Positions 1-11,545 of a stretch of 64,000 nt of DNA are shown here, piece by piece (position 1 is the stretch's first letter; the number at the start of each line of letters is the position of its first letter). The stretch comes from Leucogyrophana mollusca (lineage: Eukaryota > Basidiomycota > Agaricomycetes > Boletales): assembly GCA_021014945.1 (NCBI GenBank), contig MU266363.1:81621-145620 (forward strand), read 5' to 3'. Both the position numbers and the translations under genes were made by a program. The notes below the pieces were generated by a model. The model saw only the letters and a program-made list of their open reading frames with translations. It was not told where the DNA came from and did not search any database.

Positions 1-586
1 GGGAGGAGGCACGACTCTGGTGCCGACCAAAGATAGTGTATGTGCTGATACTACAGTCTCAACACAGCAGAGTTTTAAGGAAGCAAAAGACCCACCAGTC
101 GACAAAGGTTGTAGATGAGCAGGACGTAAATTTTCCGGTCCTGTTCGTTCTCACTTACGATATCCGCAAGGCGTGTTTCCTCCTTTTCGTGCAGCAGTCG
201 AGCCTTGGTACCCTGGCCTTGGTAGAACTTGTTCCATTCCAGGGCATCCGAAGCTTTGTTAACAACATGTTGGCGGATAAGGTCGACTTCTGCGAGAATG
301 TTGAGTGCATCTGGTATTTGTCCTAACTTAAAGGTTGGGTAGAGTATGTTGCGGATGGCGTAGAAGAAAAGAGCCGGGGGTGCATGTTTGTCGGACATGA
401 TGGACTTGTCGGTGATGATTGTTGAGAAGTGATCTGATAGTGGATAATGAGCAAGGTATATTAGGCGTTTCAAACATCCCGACGTTCAGATGTAGAGGTC
501 TTACCGTATATCTGACGGTGGCCGTCGGCGTCATAATCTGGACCGCTAACGTTCACGGCTTTCACTAAGTCTATGACCTTTTCCAT
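1..586 (-). CDS. Unrecognised protein, cut by window edge
   Basis: I do not recognise this family. Three exons can be joined in phase on the minus strand: 586-505, 433-96 and 50-1, the last running off the window. Borders are gtaaga/ctatcag and gtgggt/ctgtag. The possible start is the ATG at 586-584 (MEKVIDLVKA); an acceptor near 617 suggests the true start may lie further upstream. The middle exon gives a soluble, charged, helix-like segment (ALNILAEVDLIRQHVV, then LEWNKFYQGQG and EKEETRLADIVSENEQDRK) with no signal peptide or membrane segment. The open frame and consistent phases support a real gene; the C-terminus lies outside the window. Confidence 0.5.
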
Positions 587-704
587 CGAATCAAAGGCGA
601 AATGCGGTTGGTTGACGCGGCTGTTTCAGCGTAATACGTATGGAGGCTGCGGTCACGAAACAACATAAGGGTGTGGTCTTGGCTCGGTCAATGCCACAAA
701 GTTA

Positions 705-723
705 GACCCTGCGTTAGGGTTAG
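705..723. repeat. TTAGGG-containing 19-bp element, copy 1
   Basis: GACCCTGCGTTAGGGTTAG. It matches the copy at 882-900 at 17 of 19 positions. It carries one and a half telomere-type repeats (GTTAGGGTTAG). Confidence 0.5.
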
Positions 724-881
724 TAATTGAATGGACCACACCAGTACCTCCTAGCAAGATCTTCTGACGATAAATGCGAGGACTGGTAGGGTTTCTAGCA
801 TGCCGTGTCGAGCGGGTATGACCGTGACTGGGATAGCTCGTCGCAGTGACTGTGAGGGTGCAGACCAACAGAGTCAATCTG

Positions 882-900
882 GACCCTGGGTTAGGGTCAG
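882..900. repeat. TTAGGG-containing 19-bp element, copy 2
   Basis: GACCCTGGGTTAGGGTCAG. Its first 17 bases form a perfect inverted repeat, GACCCT and AGGGTC around a 5-base centre. Direct-repeat partner of 705-723. Confidence 0.5.
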
Positions 901-1153
901 CATAACTCTGACACCGACATTTGGCCGAACGTTCCCCTCAAACGCTCTATCTTGGTATCCCGTACCCTGCCCAGTGCCCATATTGCTGGCAGTGCTTATA
1001 ATGCGCTGGACCTGCGCTCGGCGGCCGTTGCGATGTGAACATGTCCTGCACCGTCCCAGCACCGAGACCCATTGAGCCACTAGGGAAAGGGTCAAGACGG
1101 CCTTTGTCTCAAAGAACACGACAGAAATGTCCGACTTTGTTTCTTCTGTGACC

Positions 1154-1160
1154 TATATAT
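1154..1160 (+). promoter_or_regulatory. TATA box of the gene at 1258
   Basis: TATATAT about 100 bp before the ATG at 1258, followed by a pyrimidine-rich leader (CTTCCTC and TCACCCTCACC runs) of the kind seen at fungal transcription starts. Confidence 0.5.
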
Positions 1161-1257
1161 CCTCTTCCTCTTTGAATTCAAAAGCATCTTTCCCTTTGAC
1201 TCTTCACCCTCACCATCTCTCGTCTCCCAAATCAAATTTCCTTCACACTGCACCAGG

Positions 1258-1766
1258 ATGCAATCGAACATCGAGCGTGCCCTCAGCGACCTCGTCGTCT
1301 TGAAGCAACCTATAACTGTCGCCAATGCCTTCCCTGCATACATGCGCATCGCTGGTTTCACTGAGGTCTGCAATGAAGCCATCACGTCATTCGAGCACGC
1401 CATGGACAAATATCCATCGCGTGCACCCAAATCGCATATCGTACCCGCGAAGAAGATCAGAGAGTTGATGACCGAGTACTGGACGGATAAGCTTGGCGTT
1501 GGCACTACGGCGATGATTTGCCCTTGTGCTAGCTGTGGACAACGGATCATCGTCGCGAAGGAAACTCTCGAAGAACTCCAACATCCGAGGAAGAAGCCTC
1601 CCGGTGGGTTGCTGTCAACCATTATCCATTACCTTAGACTCTGGCTCACGCTGAACACACAGCGAAGACAAAGAAAGCCCGGCGAGTGCGCATAACGCGC
1701 GATGTTTGTGCCGCCCCGGCACTCGCTGACCCCTACGCGCCGTCCACAAGCGCCTTTGGACTCTGA
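1258..1766 (+). CDS. Small unknown protein with a Cys-rich motif
   Basis: Two exons, 1258-1603 and 1663-1766, joined across a gtgggt...acacag intron, give 149 residues in one frame. The N-terminal part is helical and polar (MQSNIERALSDL). Near residue 85 there is a cysteine cluster, CPCASCG, that could bind a metal, followed by a basic linker (KTKKARRVRITR) created only by the splice. The start has a TATA box about 100 bp upstream and no earlier in-frame ATG. I do not recognise the family. No signal peptide or membrane segment. It is transcribed away from the unknown gene at 1-586 and converges on the beta-mannosidase gene. Confidence 0.6.
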
Positions 1767-2361
1767 ACCGCAAACGCGACCTGTTCTATTCTTATCTCTC
1801 CGTGCGGTTGCCTGCGCAGTGTTGCTGTCCATCCCTAATCGAATTTCGACCTTCCGTGTAGCATTTCTATACCCCTTTCCTGTCATTCAGGCATCCCATG
1901 CGCTCGACTTATCTAAATTACGCGACGACTTTGCGACGGTTTATATATTTGACCATCTATCCGCCTACCTCCTCTATGTACTCATCCCATTCAAACTTAC
2001 ACTCGAAGTCTTAACTTGTATTTGTACTTGGTCCTTGTTCCTCCTGCAGTTACCCAATCGGTCATAACATCCGCCTATCTCCGAAGCCTATAATTGCCGC
2101 TACCTGTCCATCCTCTTCTTTTCTCTCTTCAACCCAGTCAAATTGGCTCCTCGAAGTACTTTCTTACCTTCGGCGTGTAGCCTCATTCCCTGGGAAGAGG
2201 GATCTGTCTCGTTCGTTCGCCGTCACTGATGGCAGCTCATTGTGTTTTCCGTATATTTGGAGTACAGGACGCCAGCGCGAGCAGACACATTTTTCGTATG
2301 CATCATGTATGTCAAAGAATCATAATTTTTAACCAAATCGAACGATCGTGGCTAGTCGAGA
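1767..2361. other. Convergent 3' region, no gene seen
   Basis: Pyrimidine-rich sequence between the converging genes at 1258-1766 (+) and 2362-6038 (-). The plus-strand ORF at 1702-2067 overlaps the real last exon in another frame and resembles nothing. Most likely two 3' UTRs. Confidence 0.5.
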
Positions 2362-5300
2362 CTAGGAAGCGATGGTAGCCCTCTCTTTCCCCATGTACGC
2401 CACCTTTACCTTCCTTCCTCCCAGTCCTTTCGCCACGATCACCTGTTCATCTCCCGGCACGATGTCCACCCCATTGTCACTCCACTTGACTTTATCGTCG
2501 TCAACACTAAGCACCAGTCCCTTCACAGGCCTCTTGGCTTTCACACTAACTCGATCCCCATCTACAGCTATATCCAACCCAGGATCGGTGAATTCAAGGA
2601 ACCGGAAAGGCTGTGGCCAGTCAGAGAACCGCGACAACACCTCGCCGCTTTGGAGACATCGCAGCCGAGCGGCGACGACGACAGAATATGACGTCGTCGC
2701 GTCGGGGTTGGCGTTGCTCTTGTGGGGCGGGCAAGGGCAGCGCACAGACAAAAGCTCAGTTGACCGATTGGGGAGGAGAGTCACGCGATGGGTTTCGGTG
2801 TGCGTCCAGTCGGACTCGAGGTCGACGCATTGGATCTCCAGCTGTGCATCGTGTGCTTGAAGGGTGCTGTTAGCTCCCCAGACGTCGATCTTGGCATCGA
2901 TGCTCTGGAACGCGCCAAACTCGTAGTACTAGCGCAGAGGACTAGTCAGCACTTTTGACCATGGAGAATAGCGTAAGTTGCTCACTTGTCGCGGTCTGTC
3001 GTTGGTCTTGTTTTTGATTACCTATGTGGAGGAGTTGAAACCTACCGCTGAGCAGAGGCGGAAAGCAAACCCACTGTTCGGAATACATTGACCGTAATTG
3101 GCTTCAGCTGCCTCGCAATCGAGTAGTACACCGGCTTAGGACGGAGCTACACCACACGTTAGCGTCAAACAGCACACAGTCCAAAATCCGCCAAAACGCA
3201 CGAAATAGTCCGCGATGGCCCACGATGTCACCGGCCAACAGTCATTCAACTGCCACACGATCGCGCCCGCCGTCTGCTCTCACATCAGTGACCTGTTTTC
3301 GCCAGACTATACTATAGCCCAGCATTTGAACGCACATATTCCCTCCCTGGTCCGCGCCAGGCACGTCTCCACGTTTGATATGCAAAACCCACCGCCTCGG
3401 ACTGCATGATTTGGGTATTATACACATGACTGGCGGCAAGGCGACCTTATCATCAGCAGTACCCTACCGAGACGCGAGTGAGCCCCGATGAAGACGTACG
3501 TTTCAAGGTCACTCGTCAACCTGAAGTTGTCGTTCATCACGACTGCGAAACGCCGCTCGAAACCGCCTGCGCGCGTATGCTGCGCCATGATCTTCGATTG
3601 GGAGTACCTCTGCTCCGCACCGACGCTCTCCGCCGCGAGCCAGTACTCCACCGTGCGCATGTCCGGGAACGACGGGATGCCGAATTCGCTGGGAGGAGCT
3701 TAGACTTATTCGGGTTGACCATCGAGAATAAAGGACCACGCACCTCACGAATCGTCCGCCCATGACGTCGTACTCCTGGTACGCTTTCTCCTTCCCGGCC
3801 CATACGTCCCACTGGTGGATGTCGCCGACGGTGGGGTCCGCAGTGTCCCAGCCTTTGCCGCCGTACGGGGAGCCGCGGTGGTAGGGGATTTCCGGGGAGG
3901 TGAGCTCGGAGACGACAGATGGGAGAAGATGTTCGTGGATCTTGCGCGCGGGGAGCTCGCCGATCCCTATAGAGCAAGATAGTTCATACGCGTGTTCTAT
4001 GCAGATGTTAGATGGGATAGAACAGGCGGGTACGGACCTCCCCATTGAAGCACCTGTTGGTAGTCTGGACGTCGATTAGATGGTGACATGCGACCGCCCT
4101 CGGACATAGGACTAACCTTCGTTGTTTCCGCAGAACAAGGCCATCGCGGGGTGGTGTCGAAGTCTCTTAACGTTGTCCACCGCCTCTTTACGCACGCTGT
4201 CCAAGAACGCATCGTGTGCCGGGTACACACCGCACGCGAACTGGAAGTCCTGCCACACGAGGATGCCGAGTTCTACATCCACCACACAGTCCACAAGCAC
4301 AAGCAAAACCCACGCAGCCGGTTAACCCAATGCCTCAGAAGAACAAATATCAGTGCCCACCGTCGCAGATATCATAGAACACGTCGGGCTCGTACACCCC
4401 CCCTCCCCACAGCCGCACCATGTTCTGGTTGCCGTCCCGGAGTAGCGTGAGCCACGCGCGGTACCTCTCGTCGTCGATCGTGGTGAGGAAGTTGTCAGCC
4501 GGGATCCAATTTGATCCTTGGATTCGCAAAGGCAGTGGGTCAGGACGTGGCCCGTACCATTAGTGGTCGGGTGACGAACCTCCGATGAACATGCGCACTC
4601 CATTCACTCTGAAGAGAAAGGTCGTTCCCGTGCCGTGGATGTCGGGTTCGTCGAGGGAGTCTTGGATAAGGTGGACGCTGCGGAAACCGACGCGCTGTGA
4701 ATGGGCATCGATAGCCTGGAGGTTCTGTGTGGTGTCCGTGGATAGGCGGGTGGTCAGCAGAAGGAGCTGTTAGAGTGCAACCCCGAGACCTACGGGGCCT
4801 AGCAGAACCACGTCGACGTTGTAAAGAACCTGGTCACCACATCCAACAGGCCACCACAGCTGAACCCCACTGCTCCCATCAAATGTCCACTTCACAACCG
4901 ATTTCAAGTTGACCTCTTTCTCCATCCCATCGCCTTCGCTGGAGATTACGGTTTCTTCCCCGAGCGCGACCACCTCGGACCGGATCGACTTGCCGTGCGT
5001 GTCGCTGATGCTGATCTTCAAACTGGAAGCTTTGCCAAATGCACCTTGGAGGGAAACGTCGACCTCCAGCGCGGTTTGGGCGGTGTCGCTGGTTTCAGCT
5101 GGAGCTACGTATGCGCGAGCATAGACTTCGGAAATGCGGGCGGTATAGGAAATCAGTGAGATCGGGCGGTAGGGTCCACAGGTCATCAACTCTGGGCCCT
5201 AAATAGATATGCATCCATGTCTCACGGCAACACGGAGCTGTGAAAGCGGGCCACTCACCCAGTCCCATCTGTCCAGAACAGTGCTCGAATTCAGCGCTAT

Positions 5301-6038
5301 TTGACGACAGTCGAAGAGGCGTACATACCTCCAATCATATTGCGCCTTCCGAACGTACACTCTACTCGGGTCCCCGAGGTTAGCTGACCCGGCACGCACA
5401 GCCCCGAACTGGGCCTCGAGCGACTTGGCTATCAGCTTCGCGGGCTTGAAATGTAGTAAGATCGTGTTCTCTCCTCCGAGGGGACGGACTGGGATGACAT
5501 AGGTGCGGAACTGGTTGTCACTCCCCAGAATTTTGGTCCCGTTCTGGAAGTAGGGGTAAGTGTAAGTCAATGGGAGCCAGATTATACGTACGAGGTAGAC
5601 GTCGCAGAACGTGTCGAGTCCTTGGAACTCTATTATGGAGTCGGCGCCCGCGAGGTTGTGGGGCTCAAAGGAGCTCTTGTACAGCCATTCCTTCTCAGCG
5701 ATCCCTGAGATTGGCGATACAGTCAGCATCAAGGTGTACGTGATCCCAGATCCTCAGACTGGCTGCATGATCCCATCACACAGACGTAGTCCCGAGCTGG
5801 TGACAGACTTACACTGGACTTTATGTTCGTTGAATCCGACGTAGGGTTCAGGTATCTTCCCGGTCTTCAGCAACTCGACATGGATTTCGGAAGGAAACGC
5901 CTGGGTAGGGAACCAACTATCATTGACATCCCCAGTGTCAGTACTCGCGTCGCCTAATTCATCAAGAACCGAGATCGACGGATCGCGGCGTTGTTTCCAT
6001 AGCCAGTTCTTGTTGAGCTGTAGTGTTTGGACCTGCAT
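2362..6038 (-). CDS. GH2 beta-mannosidase
   Basis: Intracellular glycoside hydrolase family 2 beta-mannosidase, which removes terminal beta-linked mannose from mannan or N-glycan fragments. Sixteen exons: 6038-5813, 5704-5592, 5543-5329, 5268-5259, 5198-4794, 4724-4580, 4516-4361, 4272-4117, 4064-4038, 3966-3744, 3688-3500, 3429-3336, 3273-3202, 3146-3075, 3021-2986 and 2928-2362. All phases fit and give 901 residues, the family's usual size. Visible in order: jelly-roll domain (about 1-200), Ig-like domain, then the barrel with NWIPADNF, VRLWGGGVYE, the acid/base in CGNNE (E475), the nucleophile in SEFGIPSFPD (E560) and IVWQLNDCW. No signal peptide (MQVQTLQLNK), as in cytosolic fungal forms. 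Exon 4 is only 10 nt. The exon 5/6 border is the least certain. Divergent from the ThDP enzyme at 6765. Confidence 0.93.
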
Positions 6039-6764
6039 GAAGTCTTTATCGCGCTCGCCAGAAATCCGGATGGTGGAGGAGCGCCGACATCATGTGTACA
6101 TCCTGAGAATCTGGTGACTTGATAGGAGTCTTGTGACCAACGTGGAAGACCAGGTTTAAGTTTTGCCGAGTGTGGAGATTGGAGGCTGAAGTTATGACTT
6201 CTCGATCCAAGATACAGACCCATATTCCGCGACAAAGGGGAGACCGGAACATTACCTATGAAGCACGGATGAAAGCAGTCTCCTTTGTGTACCTCACTCA
6301 CAAACGATAGCCAACCTGTCATTGAGATGGAAGTACAAGTCATCGCGTTCAGTGGCCATGACTGGGTGGCGGGCAACGGATAGATCGACTCGAGTAAAGC
6401 TCTCACGGTTTTACGGGTGATAAAATGCTCAACACACACGGCGATAAGTATAACAACCGCGGGTTCAGGCAGTTAACCCTGCCGTCGTATCTGTGGGCAT
6501 CGGATTCTGAAGCTCGAAGGTTTTAGTCGGCCTTCAACTCGGAGTCGATGTCCAAGTGGGGGATTTCGGGGTCCCGCACCTGGCCCTTTGACACCGCTGT
6601 TCATTTTTGTGCCAACTCGGATCCGTCTCGCCAGACCTACTTACTTCCTCGATTCCCATCTCATCTCGAGGCAGAACGTATTTGCGATACCAGTGACCCT
6701 TGATCGCGCGTGACTTGATAGGTCCAATGTTATGCGTTGGCTCCTTGCATAATCTCGCACCACA
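6039..6764. other. Divergent promoter region
   Basis: 726 bp between the starts of the beta-mannosidase (-) and the ThDP enzyme (+). The minus ORF at 5954-6439 is a shadow that crosses the beta-mannosidase start in another frame. I see no further gene. Confidence 0.5.
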
Positions 6765-8940
6765 ATGTACACCACCTCGTCGCTGTTCCTGCGCACCCTT
6801 GCCGAAGTCGGCATAACCCATGCCTTTGTCAACTGGGGGTCCGATCACCCAGCATTGCTCGAAGACCTTGAGCGACAAAGGGTCGAAAGGGGAGACACCT
6901 CTCCCAAGATCGTCACTTGTCCCAATGAGATGGTGGCGCTGAGCGCGGCTCAGGGGTACGCCCAGGCGACTGGAAGGCCCGCCGCGGTGATCGTTCATGT
7001 GGATGTTGGAACACAGGTGAGAACGAGTGGCATGTAAATGGTTGGGGTTGTTATCCAACATGCTCTGTAGGCCCTGGCAGGGGCCGTGCACAACGCTAAC
7101 CGAGGGAGGGCACCTGTGCTCATCTACGCCGGGGCATCCCCCTTTACAATGGAGGGAGAGCTCAAGGGTTCTCGGAATGAGTGGATCATGTGGATGCAAG
7201 GTGTGTTTCTCAGGAGGGTGGTCTCGTGAGGCGAAGATGAACTAAATTGAATCTCATGCTGCCTAGATACACACGACCAACCGGCAATTGTGCGCCAGTA
7301 CATGCGTTATACAGCCCAAATCAACGCCCCTCAGAATGTACCGCATCTGGTCAGACGAGCTCTGCAGATGTAAGCTACGGATCGAATCTGTCCGCTTCAC
7401 ATCTCGTTCGTGCTGATGGCGGGACTCCAGCGCTACAAGTGACCCGAAGGGGCCCGTTTACCTCTGGGGACGCAGGGAAGTAATGGAACAAGAGATCGAT
7501 CCTACCCTCATGAACACTCCTACACCTCTTCTCAAGTGGCCTTCTGTAGCACCGAGCGCTCTATCACCCTCAGGTACGCCCCAGTCGCTCGGGTGCATTC
7601 GAGTCTTTCTCATAAACCGCGTCGAGCAGCCGCGTCCGACATAGCCAAGTCTCTTGTACAGGCAGTGAACCCTCTCATCGTCACTTCCCATCTCGGCCGA
7701 AACCCCAGCGCATGTGCCGAGCTCGACGTGCTAAGCCGCTCACTCGCCATACCCATCTTCGTTACCTGTCCATCTGCAGTAAATGTCCCTTTCTCCCATC
7801 CCAACTTCATCGGCGTGTCTTTCCTCGCGCCCGGAACGAACACCCCCTTGCTGAAGGACGCAGACGTCGTCCTGGTCATAGACGCCGAAGTCGCATGGAT
7901 CCCAATGAACAAAGACAGCAGCGGGGCTCACGAGCGCCCAAATGACAACGCGAAGGTATTTGTGCTGGACAGCGGGGACCCACTCAGGGAAGGCATCGGC
8001 ATGCACCACATAGATGCTGACCTGGTGTGCCGCGCCGATGCGGGGGTTGCGCTGGGGCAGATTTCCGAGCTCGTCCGCGGTCTAGGCGAGGCGGGGCTTG
8101 CGAATGCAGCTGTGCGTCAGCGGTCTGAGAAGATTCAACAATTGCGCCACGCGTGGCTCGAAAGCATGGTGAAAGTAGAGGCATTTCCGGCCACTCCGTC
8201 CACGCAGGCTACACCCCTTGCGTACACCAGTCCCCAGATCGCCGCCGCTCTGCGAAAAGCGATATCCGCTCGCTCTTTCTCGCCATCGGGGACACTGTAT
8301 CTGAACGAGAGCATCAGCAACTACCCGGTCACATATGCCCATATGCAGACAGAAGTACCAGGTGGGATGATCGGATCTGGCGGGTCGTCTCTCGGATGGG
8401 CACTGGGCGCCAGTGTCGGTGCGGTGATCGGAGGCGGGGTAGCGGGGAGGGGCGATCGGGGACTCGGTTTCGACTTTGTCACAGCTATCGTCGGTGATGG
8501 GACATTCTTGTTCGGCGTTCCCGCCAGCGCCTTTTGGATGGCGCGGAAATATGAAACTGTCAGTCTCTCCCTCTTTGGAGTCTGTTGTCGTACATTTCAT
8601 ACCACATCTCTGATGTCTTTCCTTCTATCAGCCGTTCCTAACCGTCGTGCTCAACAACGGTGGGTGGAAATCACCCAAATTGTCCATGCTCGGTGTCTAC
8701 CCGCAGGGTCTCGGCTCAAAGGTGCAGGGGAATCAGCTAACAGTCGGCTTTGGCCCCGACATGCCGGATTATTCCCAAATTGCCGTTGCGGCATCTGGCG
8801 GTTGGGCGTGGGGGAAGCGAGTGAGTGCTGGGGGCGTAGGTGCGAAGGAAGCCCTAGAGGAGGCGATGGCGGAGGCGGTGAGGGTGGTTGTGGAAGAGCG
8901 GAGGTGTGCGGTGTTGGATTGTGTTTTGGAGAGTATCTGA
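6765..8940 (+). CDS. Thiamine-diphosphate-dependent enzyme (acetolactate synthase-like)
   Basis: Member of the ThDP decarboxylase/carboligase superfamily (acetolactate synthase, benzoylformate decarboxylase and similar). Exons: 6765-7016, 7071-7200, 7267-7369, 7431-7573, 7630-8558 and 8632-8940, giving 621 residues. The N-terminal PYR domain (about 1-190) has the catalytic glutamate in CPNEMVA (E55). A central domain (about 210-330) follows. The C-terminal PP domain carries the ThDP/Mg signature starting at GDG (498-500) and ending at NN (527-528). No mitochondrial targeting or signal peptide is evident, so it is probably not the mitochondrial branched-chain enzyme ILV2. The substrate cannot be told from sequence. 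The frame of exon 5 stays open past its end, but the next exon restores the expected FLTVVLNNGGW. Confidence 0.9.
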
Positions 8941-9502
8941 ACGCTGGGTATGGGCTAGGCCAGGTAAAGAAGGTCACTGTTCTCGATGTGCGTTTGCACT
9001 TATCTGCATCGGTTCCGTCTGATAGGGGTGGGTTCAATGTAATTCTAGCGATGCAATGGGTATCTACTCTGACACTGGTGGCGTGAGGGGAGAACCTTCT
9101 TCGGTGGTCCTCGGTGGCTCTGTGCACATGCGACCTTCTGCTCATCCTGGTCGGTTTTGCATTACATGGAACGAGCAAGGGGGTTGATTGCCTCCCGCCC
9201 ATCCACTGGCCTCGTCAATGACAGTCAGTCCATGGTCTAGTGTACCCGCCGATATTAGCCTCGGATTTGGTTAATGGCCCACCCCGAGCTCTGAGTGTCT
9301 TCCACACGGGGGTCTTGTACTAGGGAGATGACCAAGCCAGCACCCTGGATGAGAGATTTGTTGTGATTCACCACCAGCAGGCGAGACTCCGATCACCGCT
9401 GGTTATGCCGGCTTCGGCTTGTATATGTGGCAGGACCCCAGATAACTTATACACGACTTTCATCTACACGCCAACGCAGCGCCCCCGACGTCCTCAGCAA
9501 AG
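8941..9502. other. Intergenic region
   Basis: 3' region of the ThDP enzyme and promoter of the ArfGAP gene. The antisense ORF 8651-9202 overlaps the real last exon and is a shadow. Nothing else seen. Confidence 0.5.
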
Positions 9503-11254
9503 ATGGCAGATCCTTCAAAAGCAGAGTCTGAGCAAGTATTCAAGGTGCTGAGAGCGCAGAAAGGTAACAAGGTTTGTTATTAACTTTAATTTTAGCTCGA
9601 GCCAGCAAGTTCAGTCAGCTAACATTTATCTTGTAGATGTGCTTTGATTGTCAGGCTCGGAATCCGACATGGTCAAGTGTGACTTTTGGGGTGTACATTT
9701 GCCTTGATTGTTCCAGTATTCATCGTAACATGGGCGTACACATCAGCTTTGTCCGGTGGGTAGTCCGCTCTTGCACCCGACCGCGAGTTCTCATGATGAA
9801 AAACGCAATCATCCGCAGATCTACGAACTTGGATAGCTGGCAGTTAACTCAGCTGAGAACCATGAAAGTTGGAGGAAATACGTCCGCCACCGAATTCTTC
9901 ACCCGGCATGGCGCTTCTGCCTTGTTGAGCGACTCGGACCCCAAGAAAAAGTATTCAAGTAGAGCTGCAGAGCTATACAAGGACGAACTCGCGAAACGTG
10001 TGAAGGAGGACGCTGTCAAGTACGTCTGATATATCGCCGTACTTCCTGATCTCTCACTGAACCCCCGCACAGATTCCCTACACGAGTTGTGGTGGATGGT
10101 ATGGATGCTTCCCCGGCGCCTTCAGCAGCTGCGCAAGGAGAGGATGATTTCTTCTCTTCTTGGGATAAGCCCGCTACCCCGAAGTCACCCGCCACTCCTT
10201 CACTTGCACCCACCTCCCCTCCCATTATCGGACGCCCTTCCTCTACGGGTCCTACAGCCTCCCGCACCGTGACCTCTTCATCTCTACGATCCAACTCTAC
10301 TCCCGCTACCAGCGGACCTAATAAACTCGGCGCTTCGCGTCTTAATTCGTCTAGCTCCGCAATCACATCGTCTGCCGCTTCTTCCACAGCCCCAAAGAAG
10401 TCGAAGCTCGGTGGACTCGGCGCCAAGAAGGCTGCCGCGCCTATAGACTTTGCTCAAGCTGAGAAAAAGGCTGCTGAAGAGGCGGAGCGTATAAAGCAAC
10501 TAGGATATGACCGGCAGCGGGAGGAAGAAGAGGAAAGGGCTAGAAAAGAGGCCGAGGCTGCGGCAGCTTCTGCGCGGCTTCAGACACAGGCGAATTCTGT
10601 TTCAGTGGGAGCCAGAACAGGCGCTGAACCAGGGAAGGTAGATTTACAGAAAGGTAACAGCCAGGACTTGGAGAGACTAGGAATGGGCTTCCGTAAATTG
10701 GGCTTTGGCGGTGTCCCTTCGCCCACTACTGCCCCGACCAGTGCACGAGCGAGGTATTCTTGGCCACCGTCCTGTGCTCACAGTTAACTAACTCATCGGA
10801 TAAATTCTCTGCCTCTCCAGCCCGTCCGTTGATGATGCACCCAGGACTGCCCGAGACAAGTTTGGCAACCAGAAGGCGATATCGTCTGATATGTATTTTG
10901 GCCGAAACGACTACGATCCGAACTTCGTCTCCGAATCGCAAACTCGTTTGCAATCTTTCCAAGGCGCGACCTCGATCTCTTCGAACCAGTACTTTGGGCG
11001 TGATGAAGAGGAGGAATTTGAGCGTAATGGCGGCGCTGATGGTGGGCTGTTAGGCGATGGCAGCTTGGCTGGCCTTGAGGTGGCTGCAAGGGATGTGATA
11101 TCGCGAGTTATGGCGAACCCAGACGTGCAAAATGTAGGAGATAGCATCAGGACAGGAGCATTAAAGGTGAATGCTGAGCTTATCGAATTGATCCATTCGA
11201 TCACTAACTTTTCTTCAGCTCTCTGATTACTTAGCGCAAATGTCTCAGCATTGA
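9503..11254 (+). CDS. GLO3: ArfGAP, Glo3/ArfGAP2-3 type
   Basis: GTPase-activating protein for Arf1 in COPI vesicle traffic between Golgi and ER. Exons: 9503-9571, 9637-9755, 9819-10019, 10073-10753, 10821-11166 and 11219-11254, giving 483 residues. The ArfGAP zinc finger is complete (C25, C28, C45, C48; spacing CX2CX16CX2C), followed by the arginine-finger segment [10 protein letters not shown] (R53). The middle is Ser/Pro/Ala-rich and low in complexity, with a basic charged helix (about 280-320). The C-terminal part has the Glo3-type repeat [10 protein letters not shown] and a second SNQYFGRDE. The last splice gives [13 protein letters not shown]; reading through the intron gives a different, less likely end (FSSAL at 11226). 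291 bp before AP-2 sigma on the same strand. Confidence 0.93.
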
Positions 11255-11545
11255 TTTCGATCTTTGCCGTTTTACCGCAGGCGTGCTTTTCATACGTTAG
11301 ATAATGGTCTCCTTCTTTACACTGGACTTCAAGGTTACGCGTTAATACTTGTTCGTACACGGGAAAGTTCGATCACGGCTTTGCCAGCATGTCCGAGTTA
11401 ACAAAGCTTCTGACTGAGACATTGGACCATGTCCCGACTCCAGATTTGCTTCCGCGTCTAAATCTGGGAGCGTTTGTTTGGCAACAGCCTCTGAAATAAA
11501 CAAACACGTCGCAGGCCGAAATGGATCCAGTTCACGAATGCCACC

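Larger units (their letters stand above)
587..1153. other. Intergenic stretch with telomere-like motifs
   Basis: No gene recognised. The stretch holds two related 19-bp elements with a TTAGGG core (705-723 and 882-900). Short ORFs on both strands overlap without any family resemblance or splice pattern. Confidence 0.5.

Noticed and set aside
1702..2067. 121-residue plus ORF
   Set aside because: Overlaps the spliced last exon of the gene at 1258 in another frame and has no family match.
5954..6439. 161-residue minus ORF across the beta-mannosidase start
   Set aside because: Different frame from the real first exon and no resemblance to any family; also lies over the promoter.
8559..9086. Continuation of the ThDP exon 5 ORF to 9086
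   Set aside because: It reads through a GT-AG intron; the real next exon (8632-8940) restores the conserved NN of the ThDP motif in another frame.
8651..9202. 183-residue antisense ORF
   Set aside because: Lies opposite the last ThDP exon, is Pro/Ser-rich and matches no family; a shadow.
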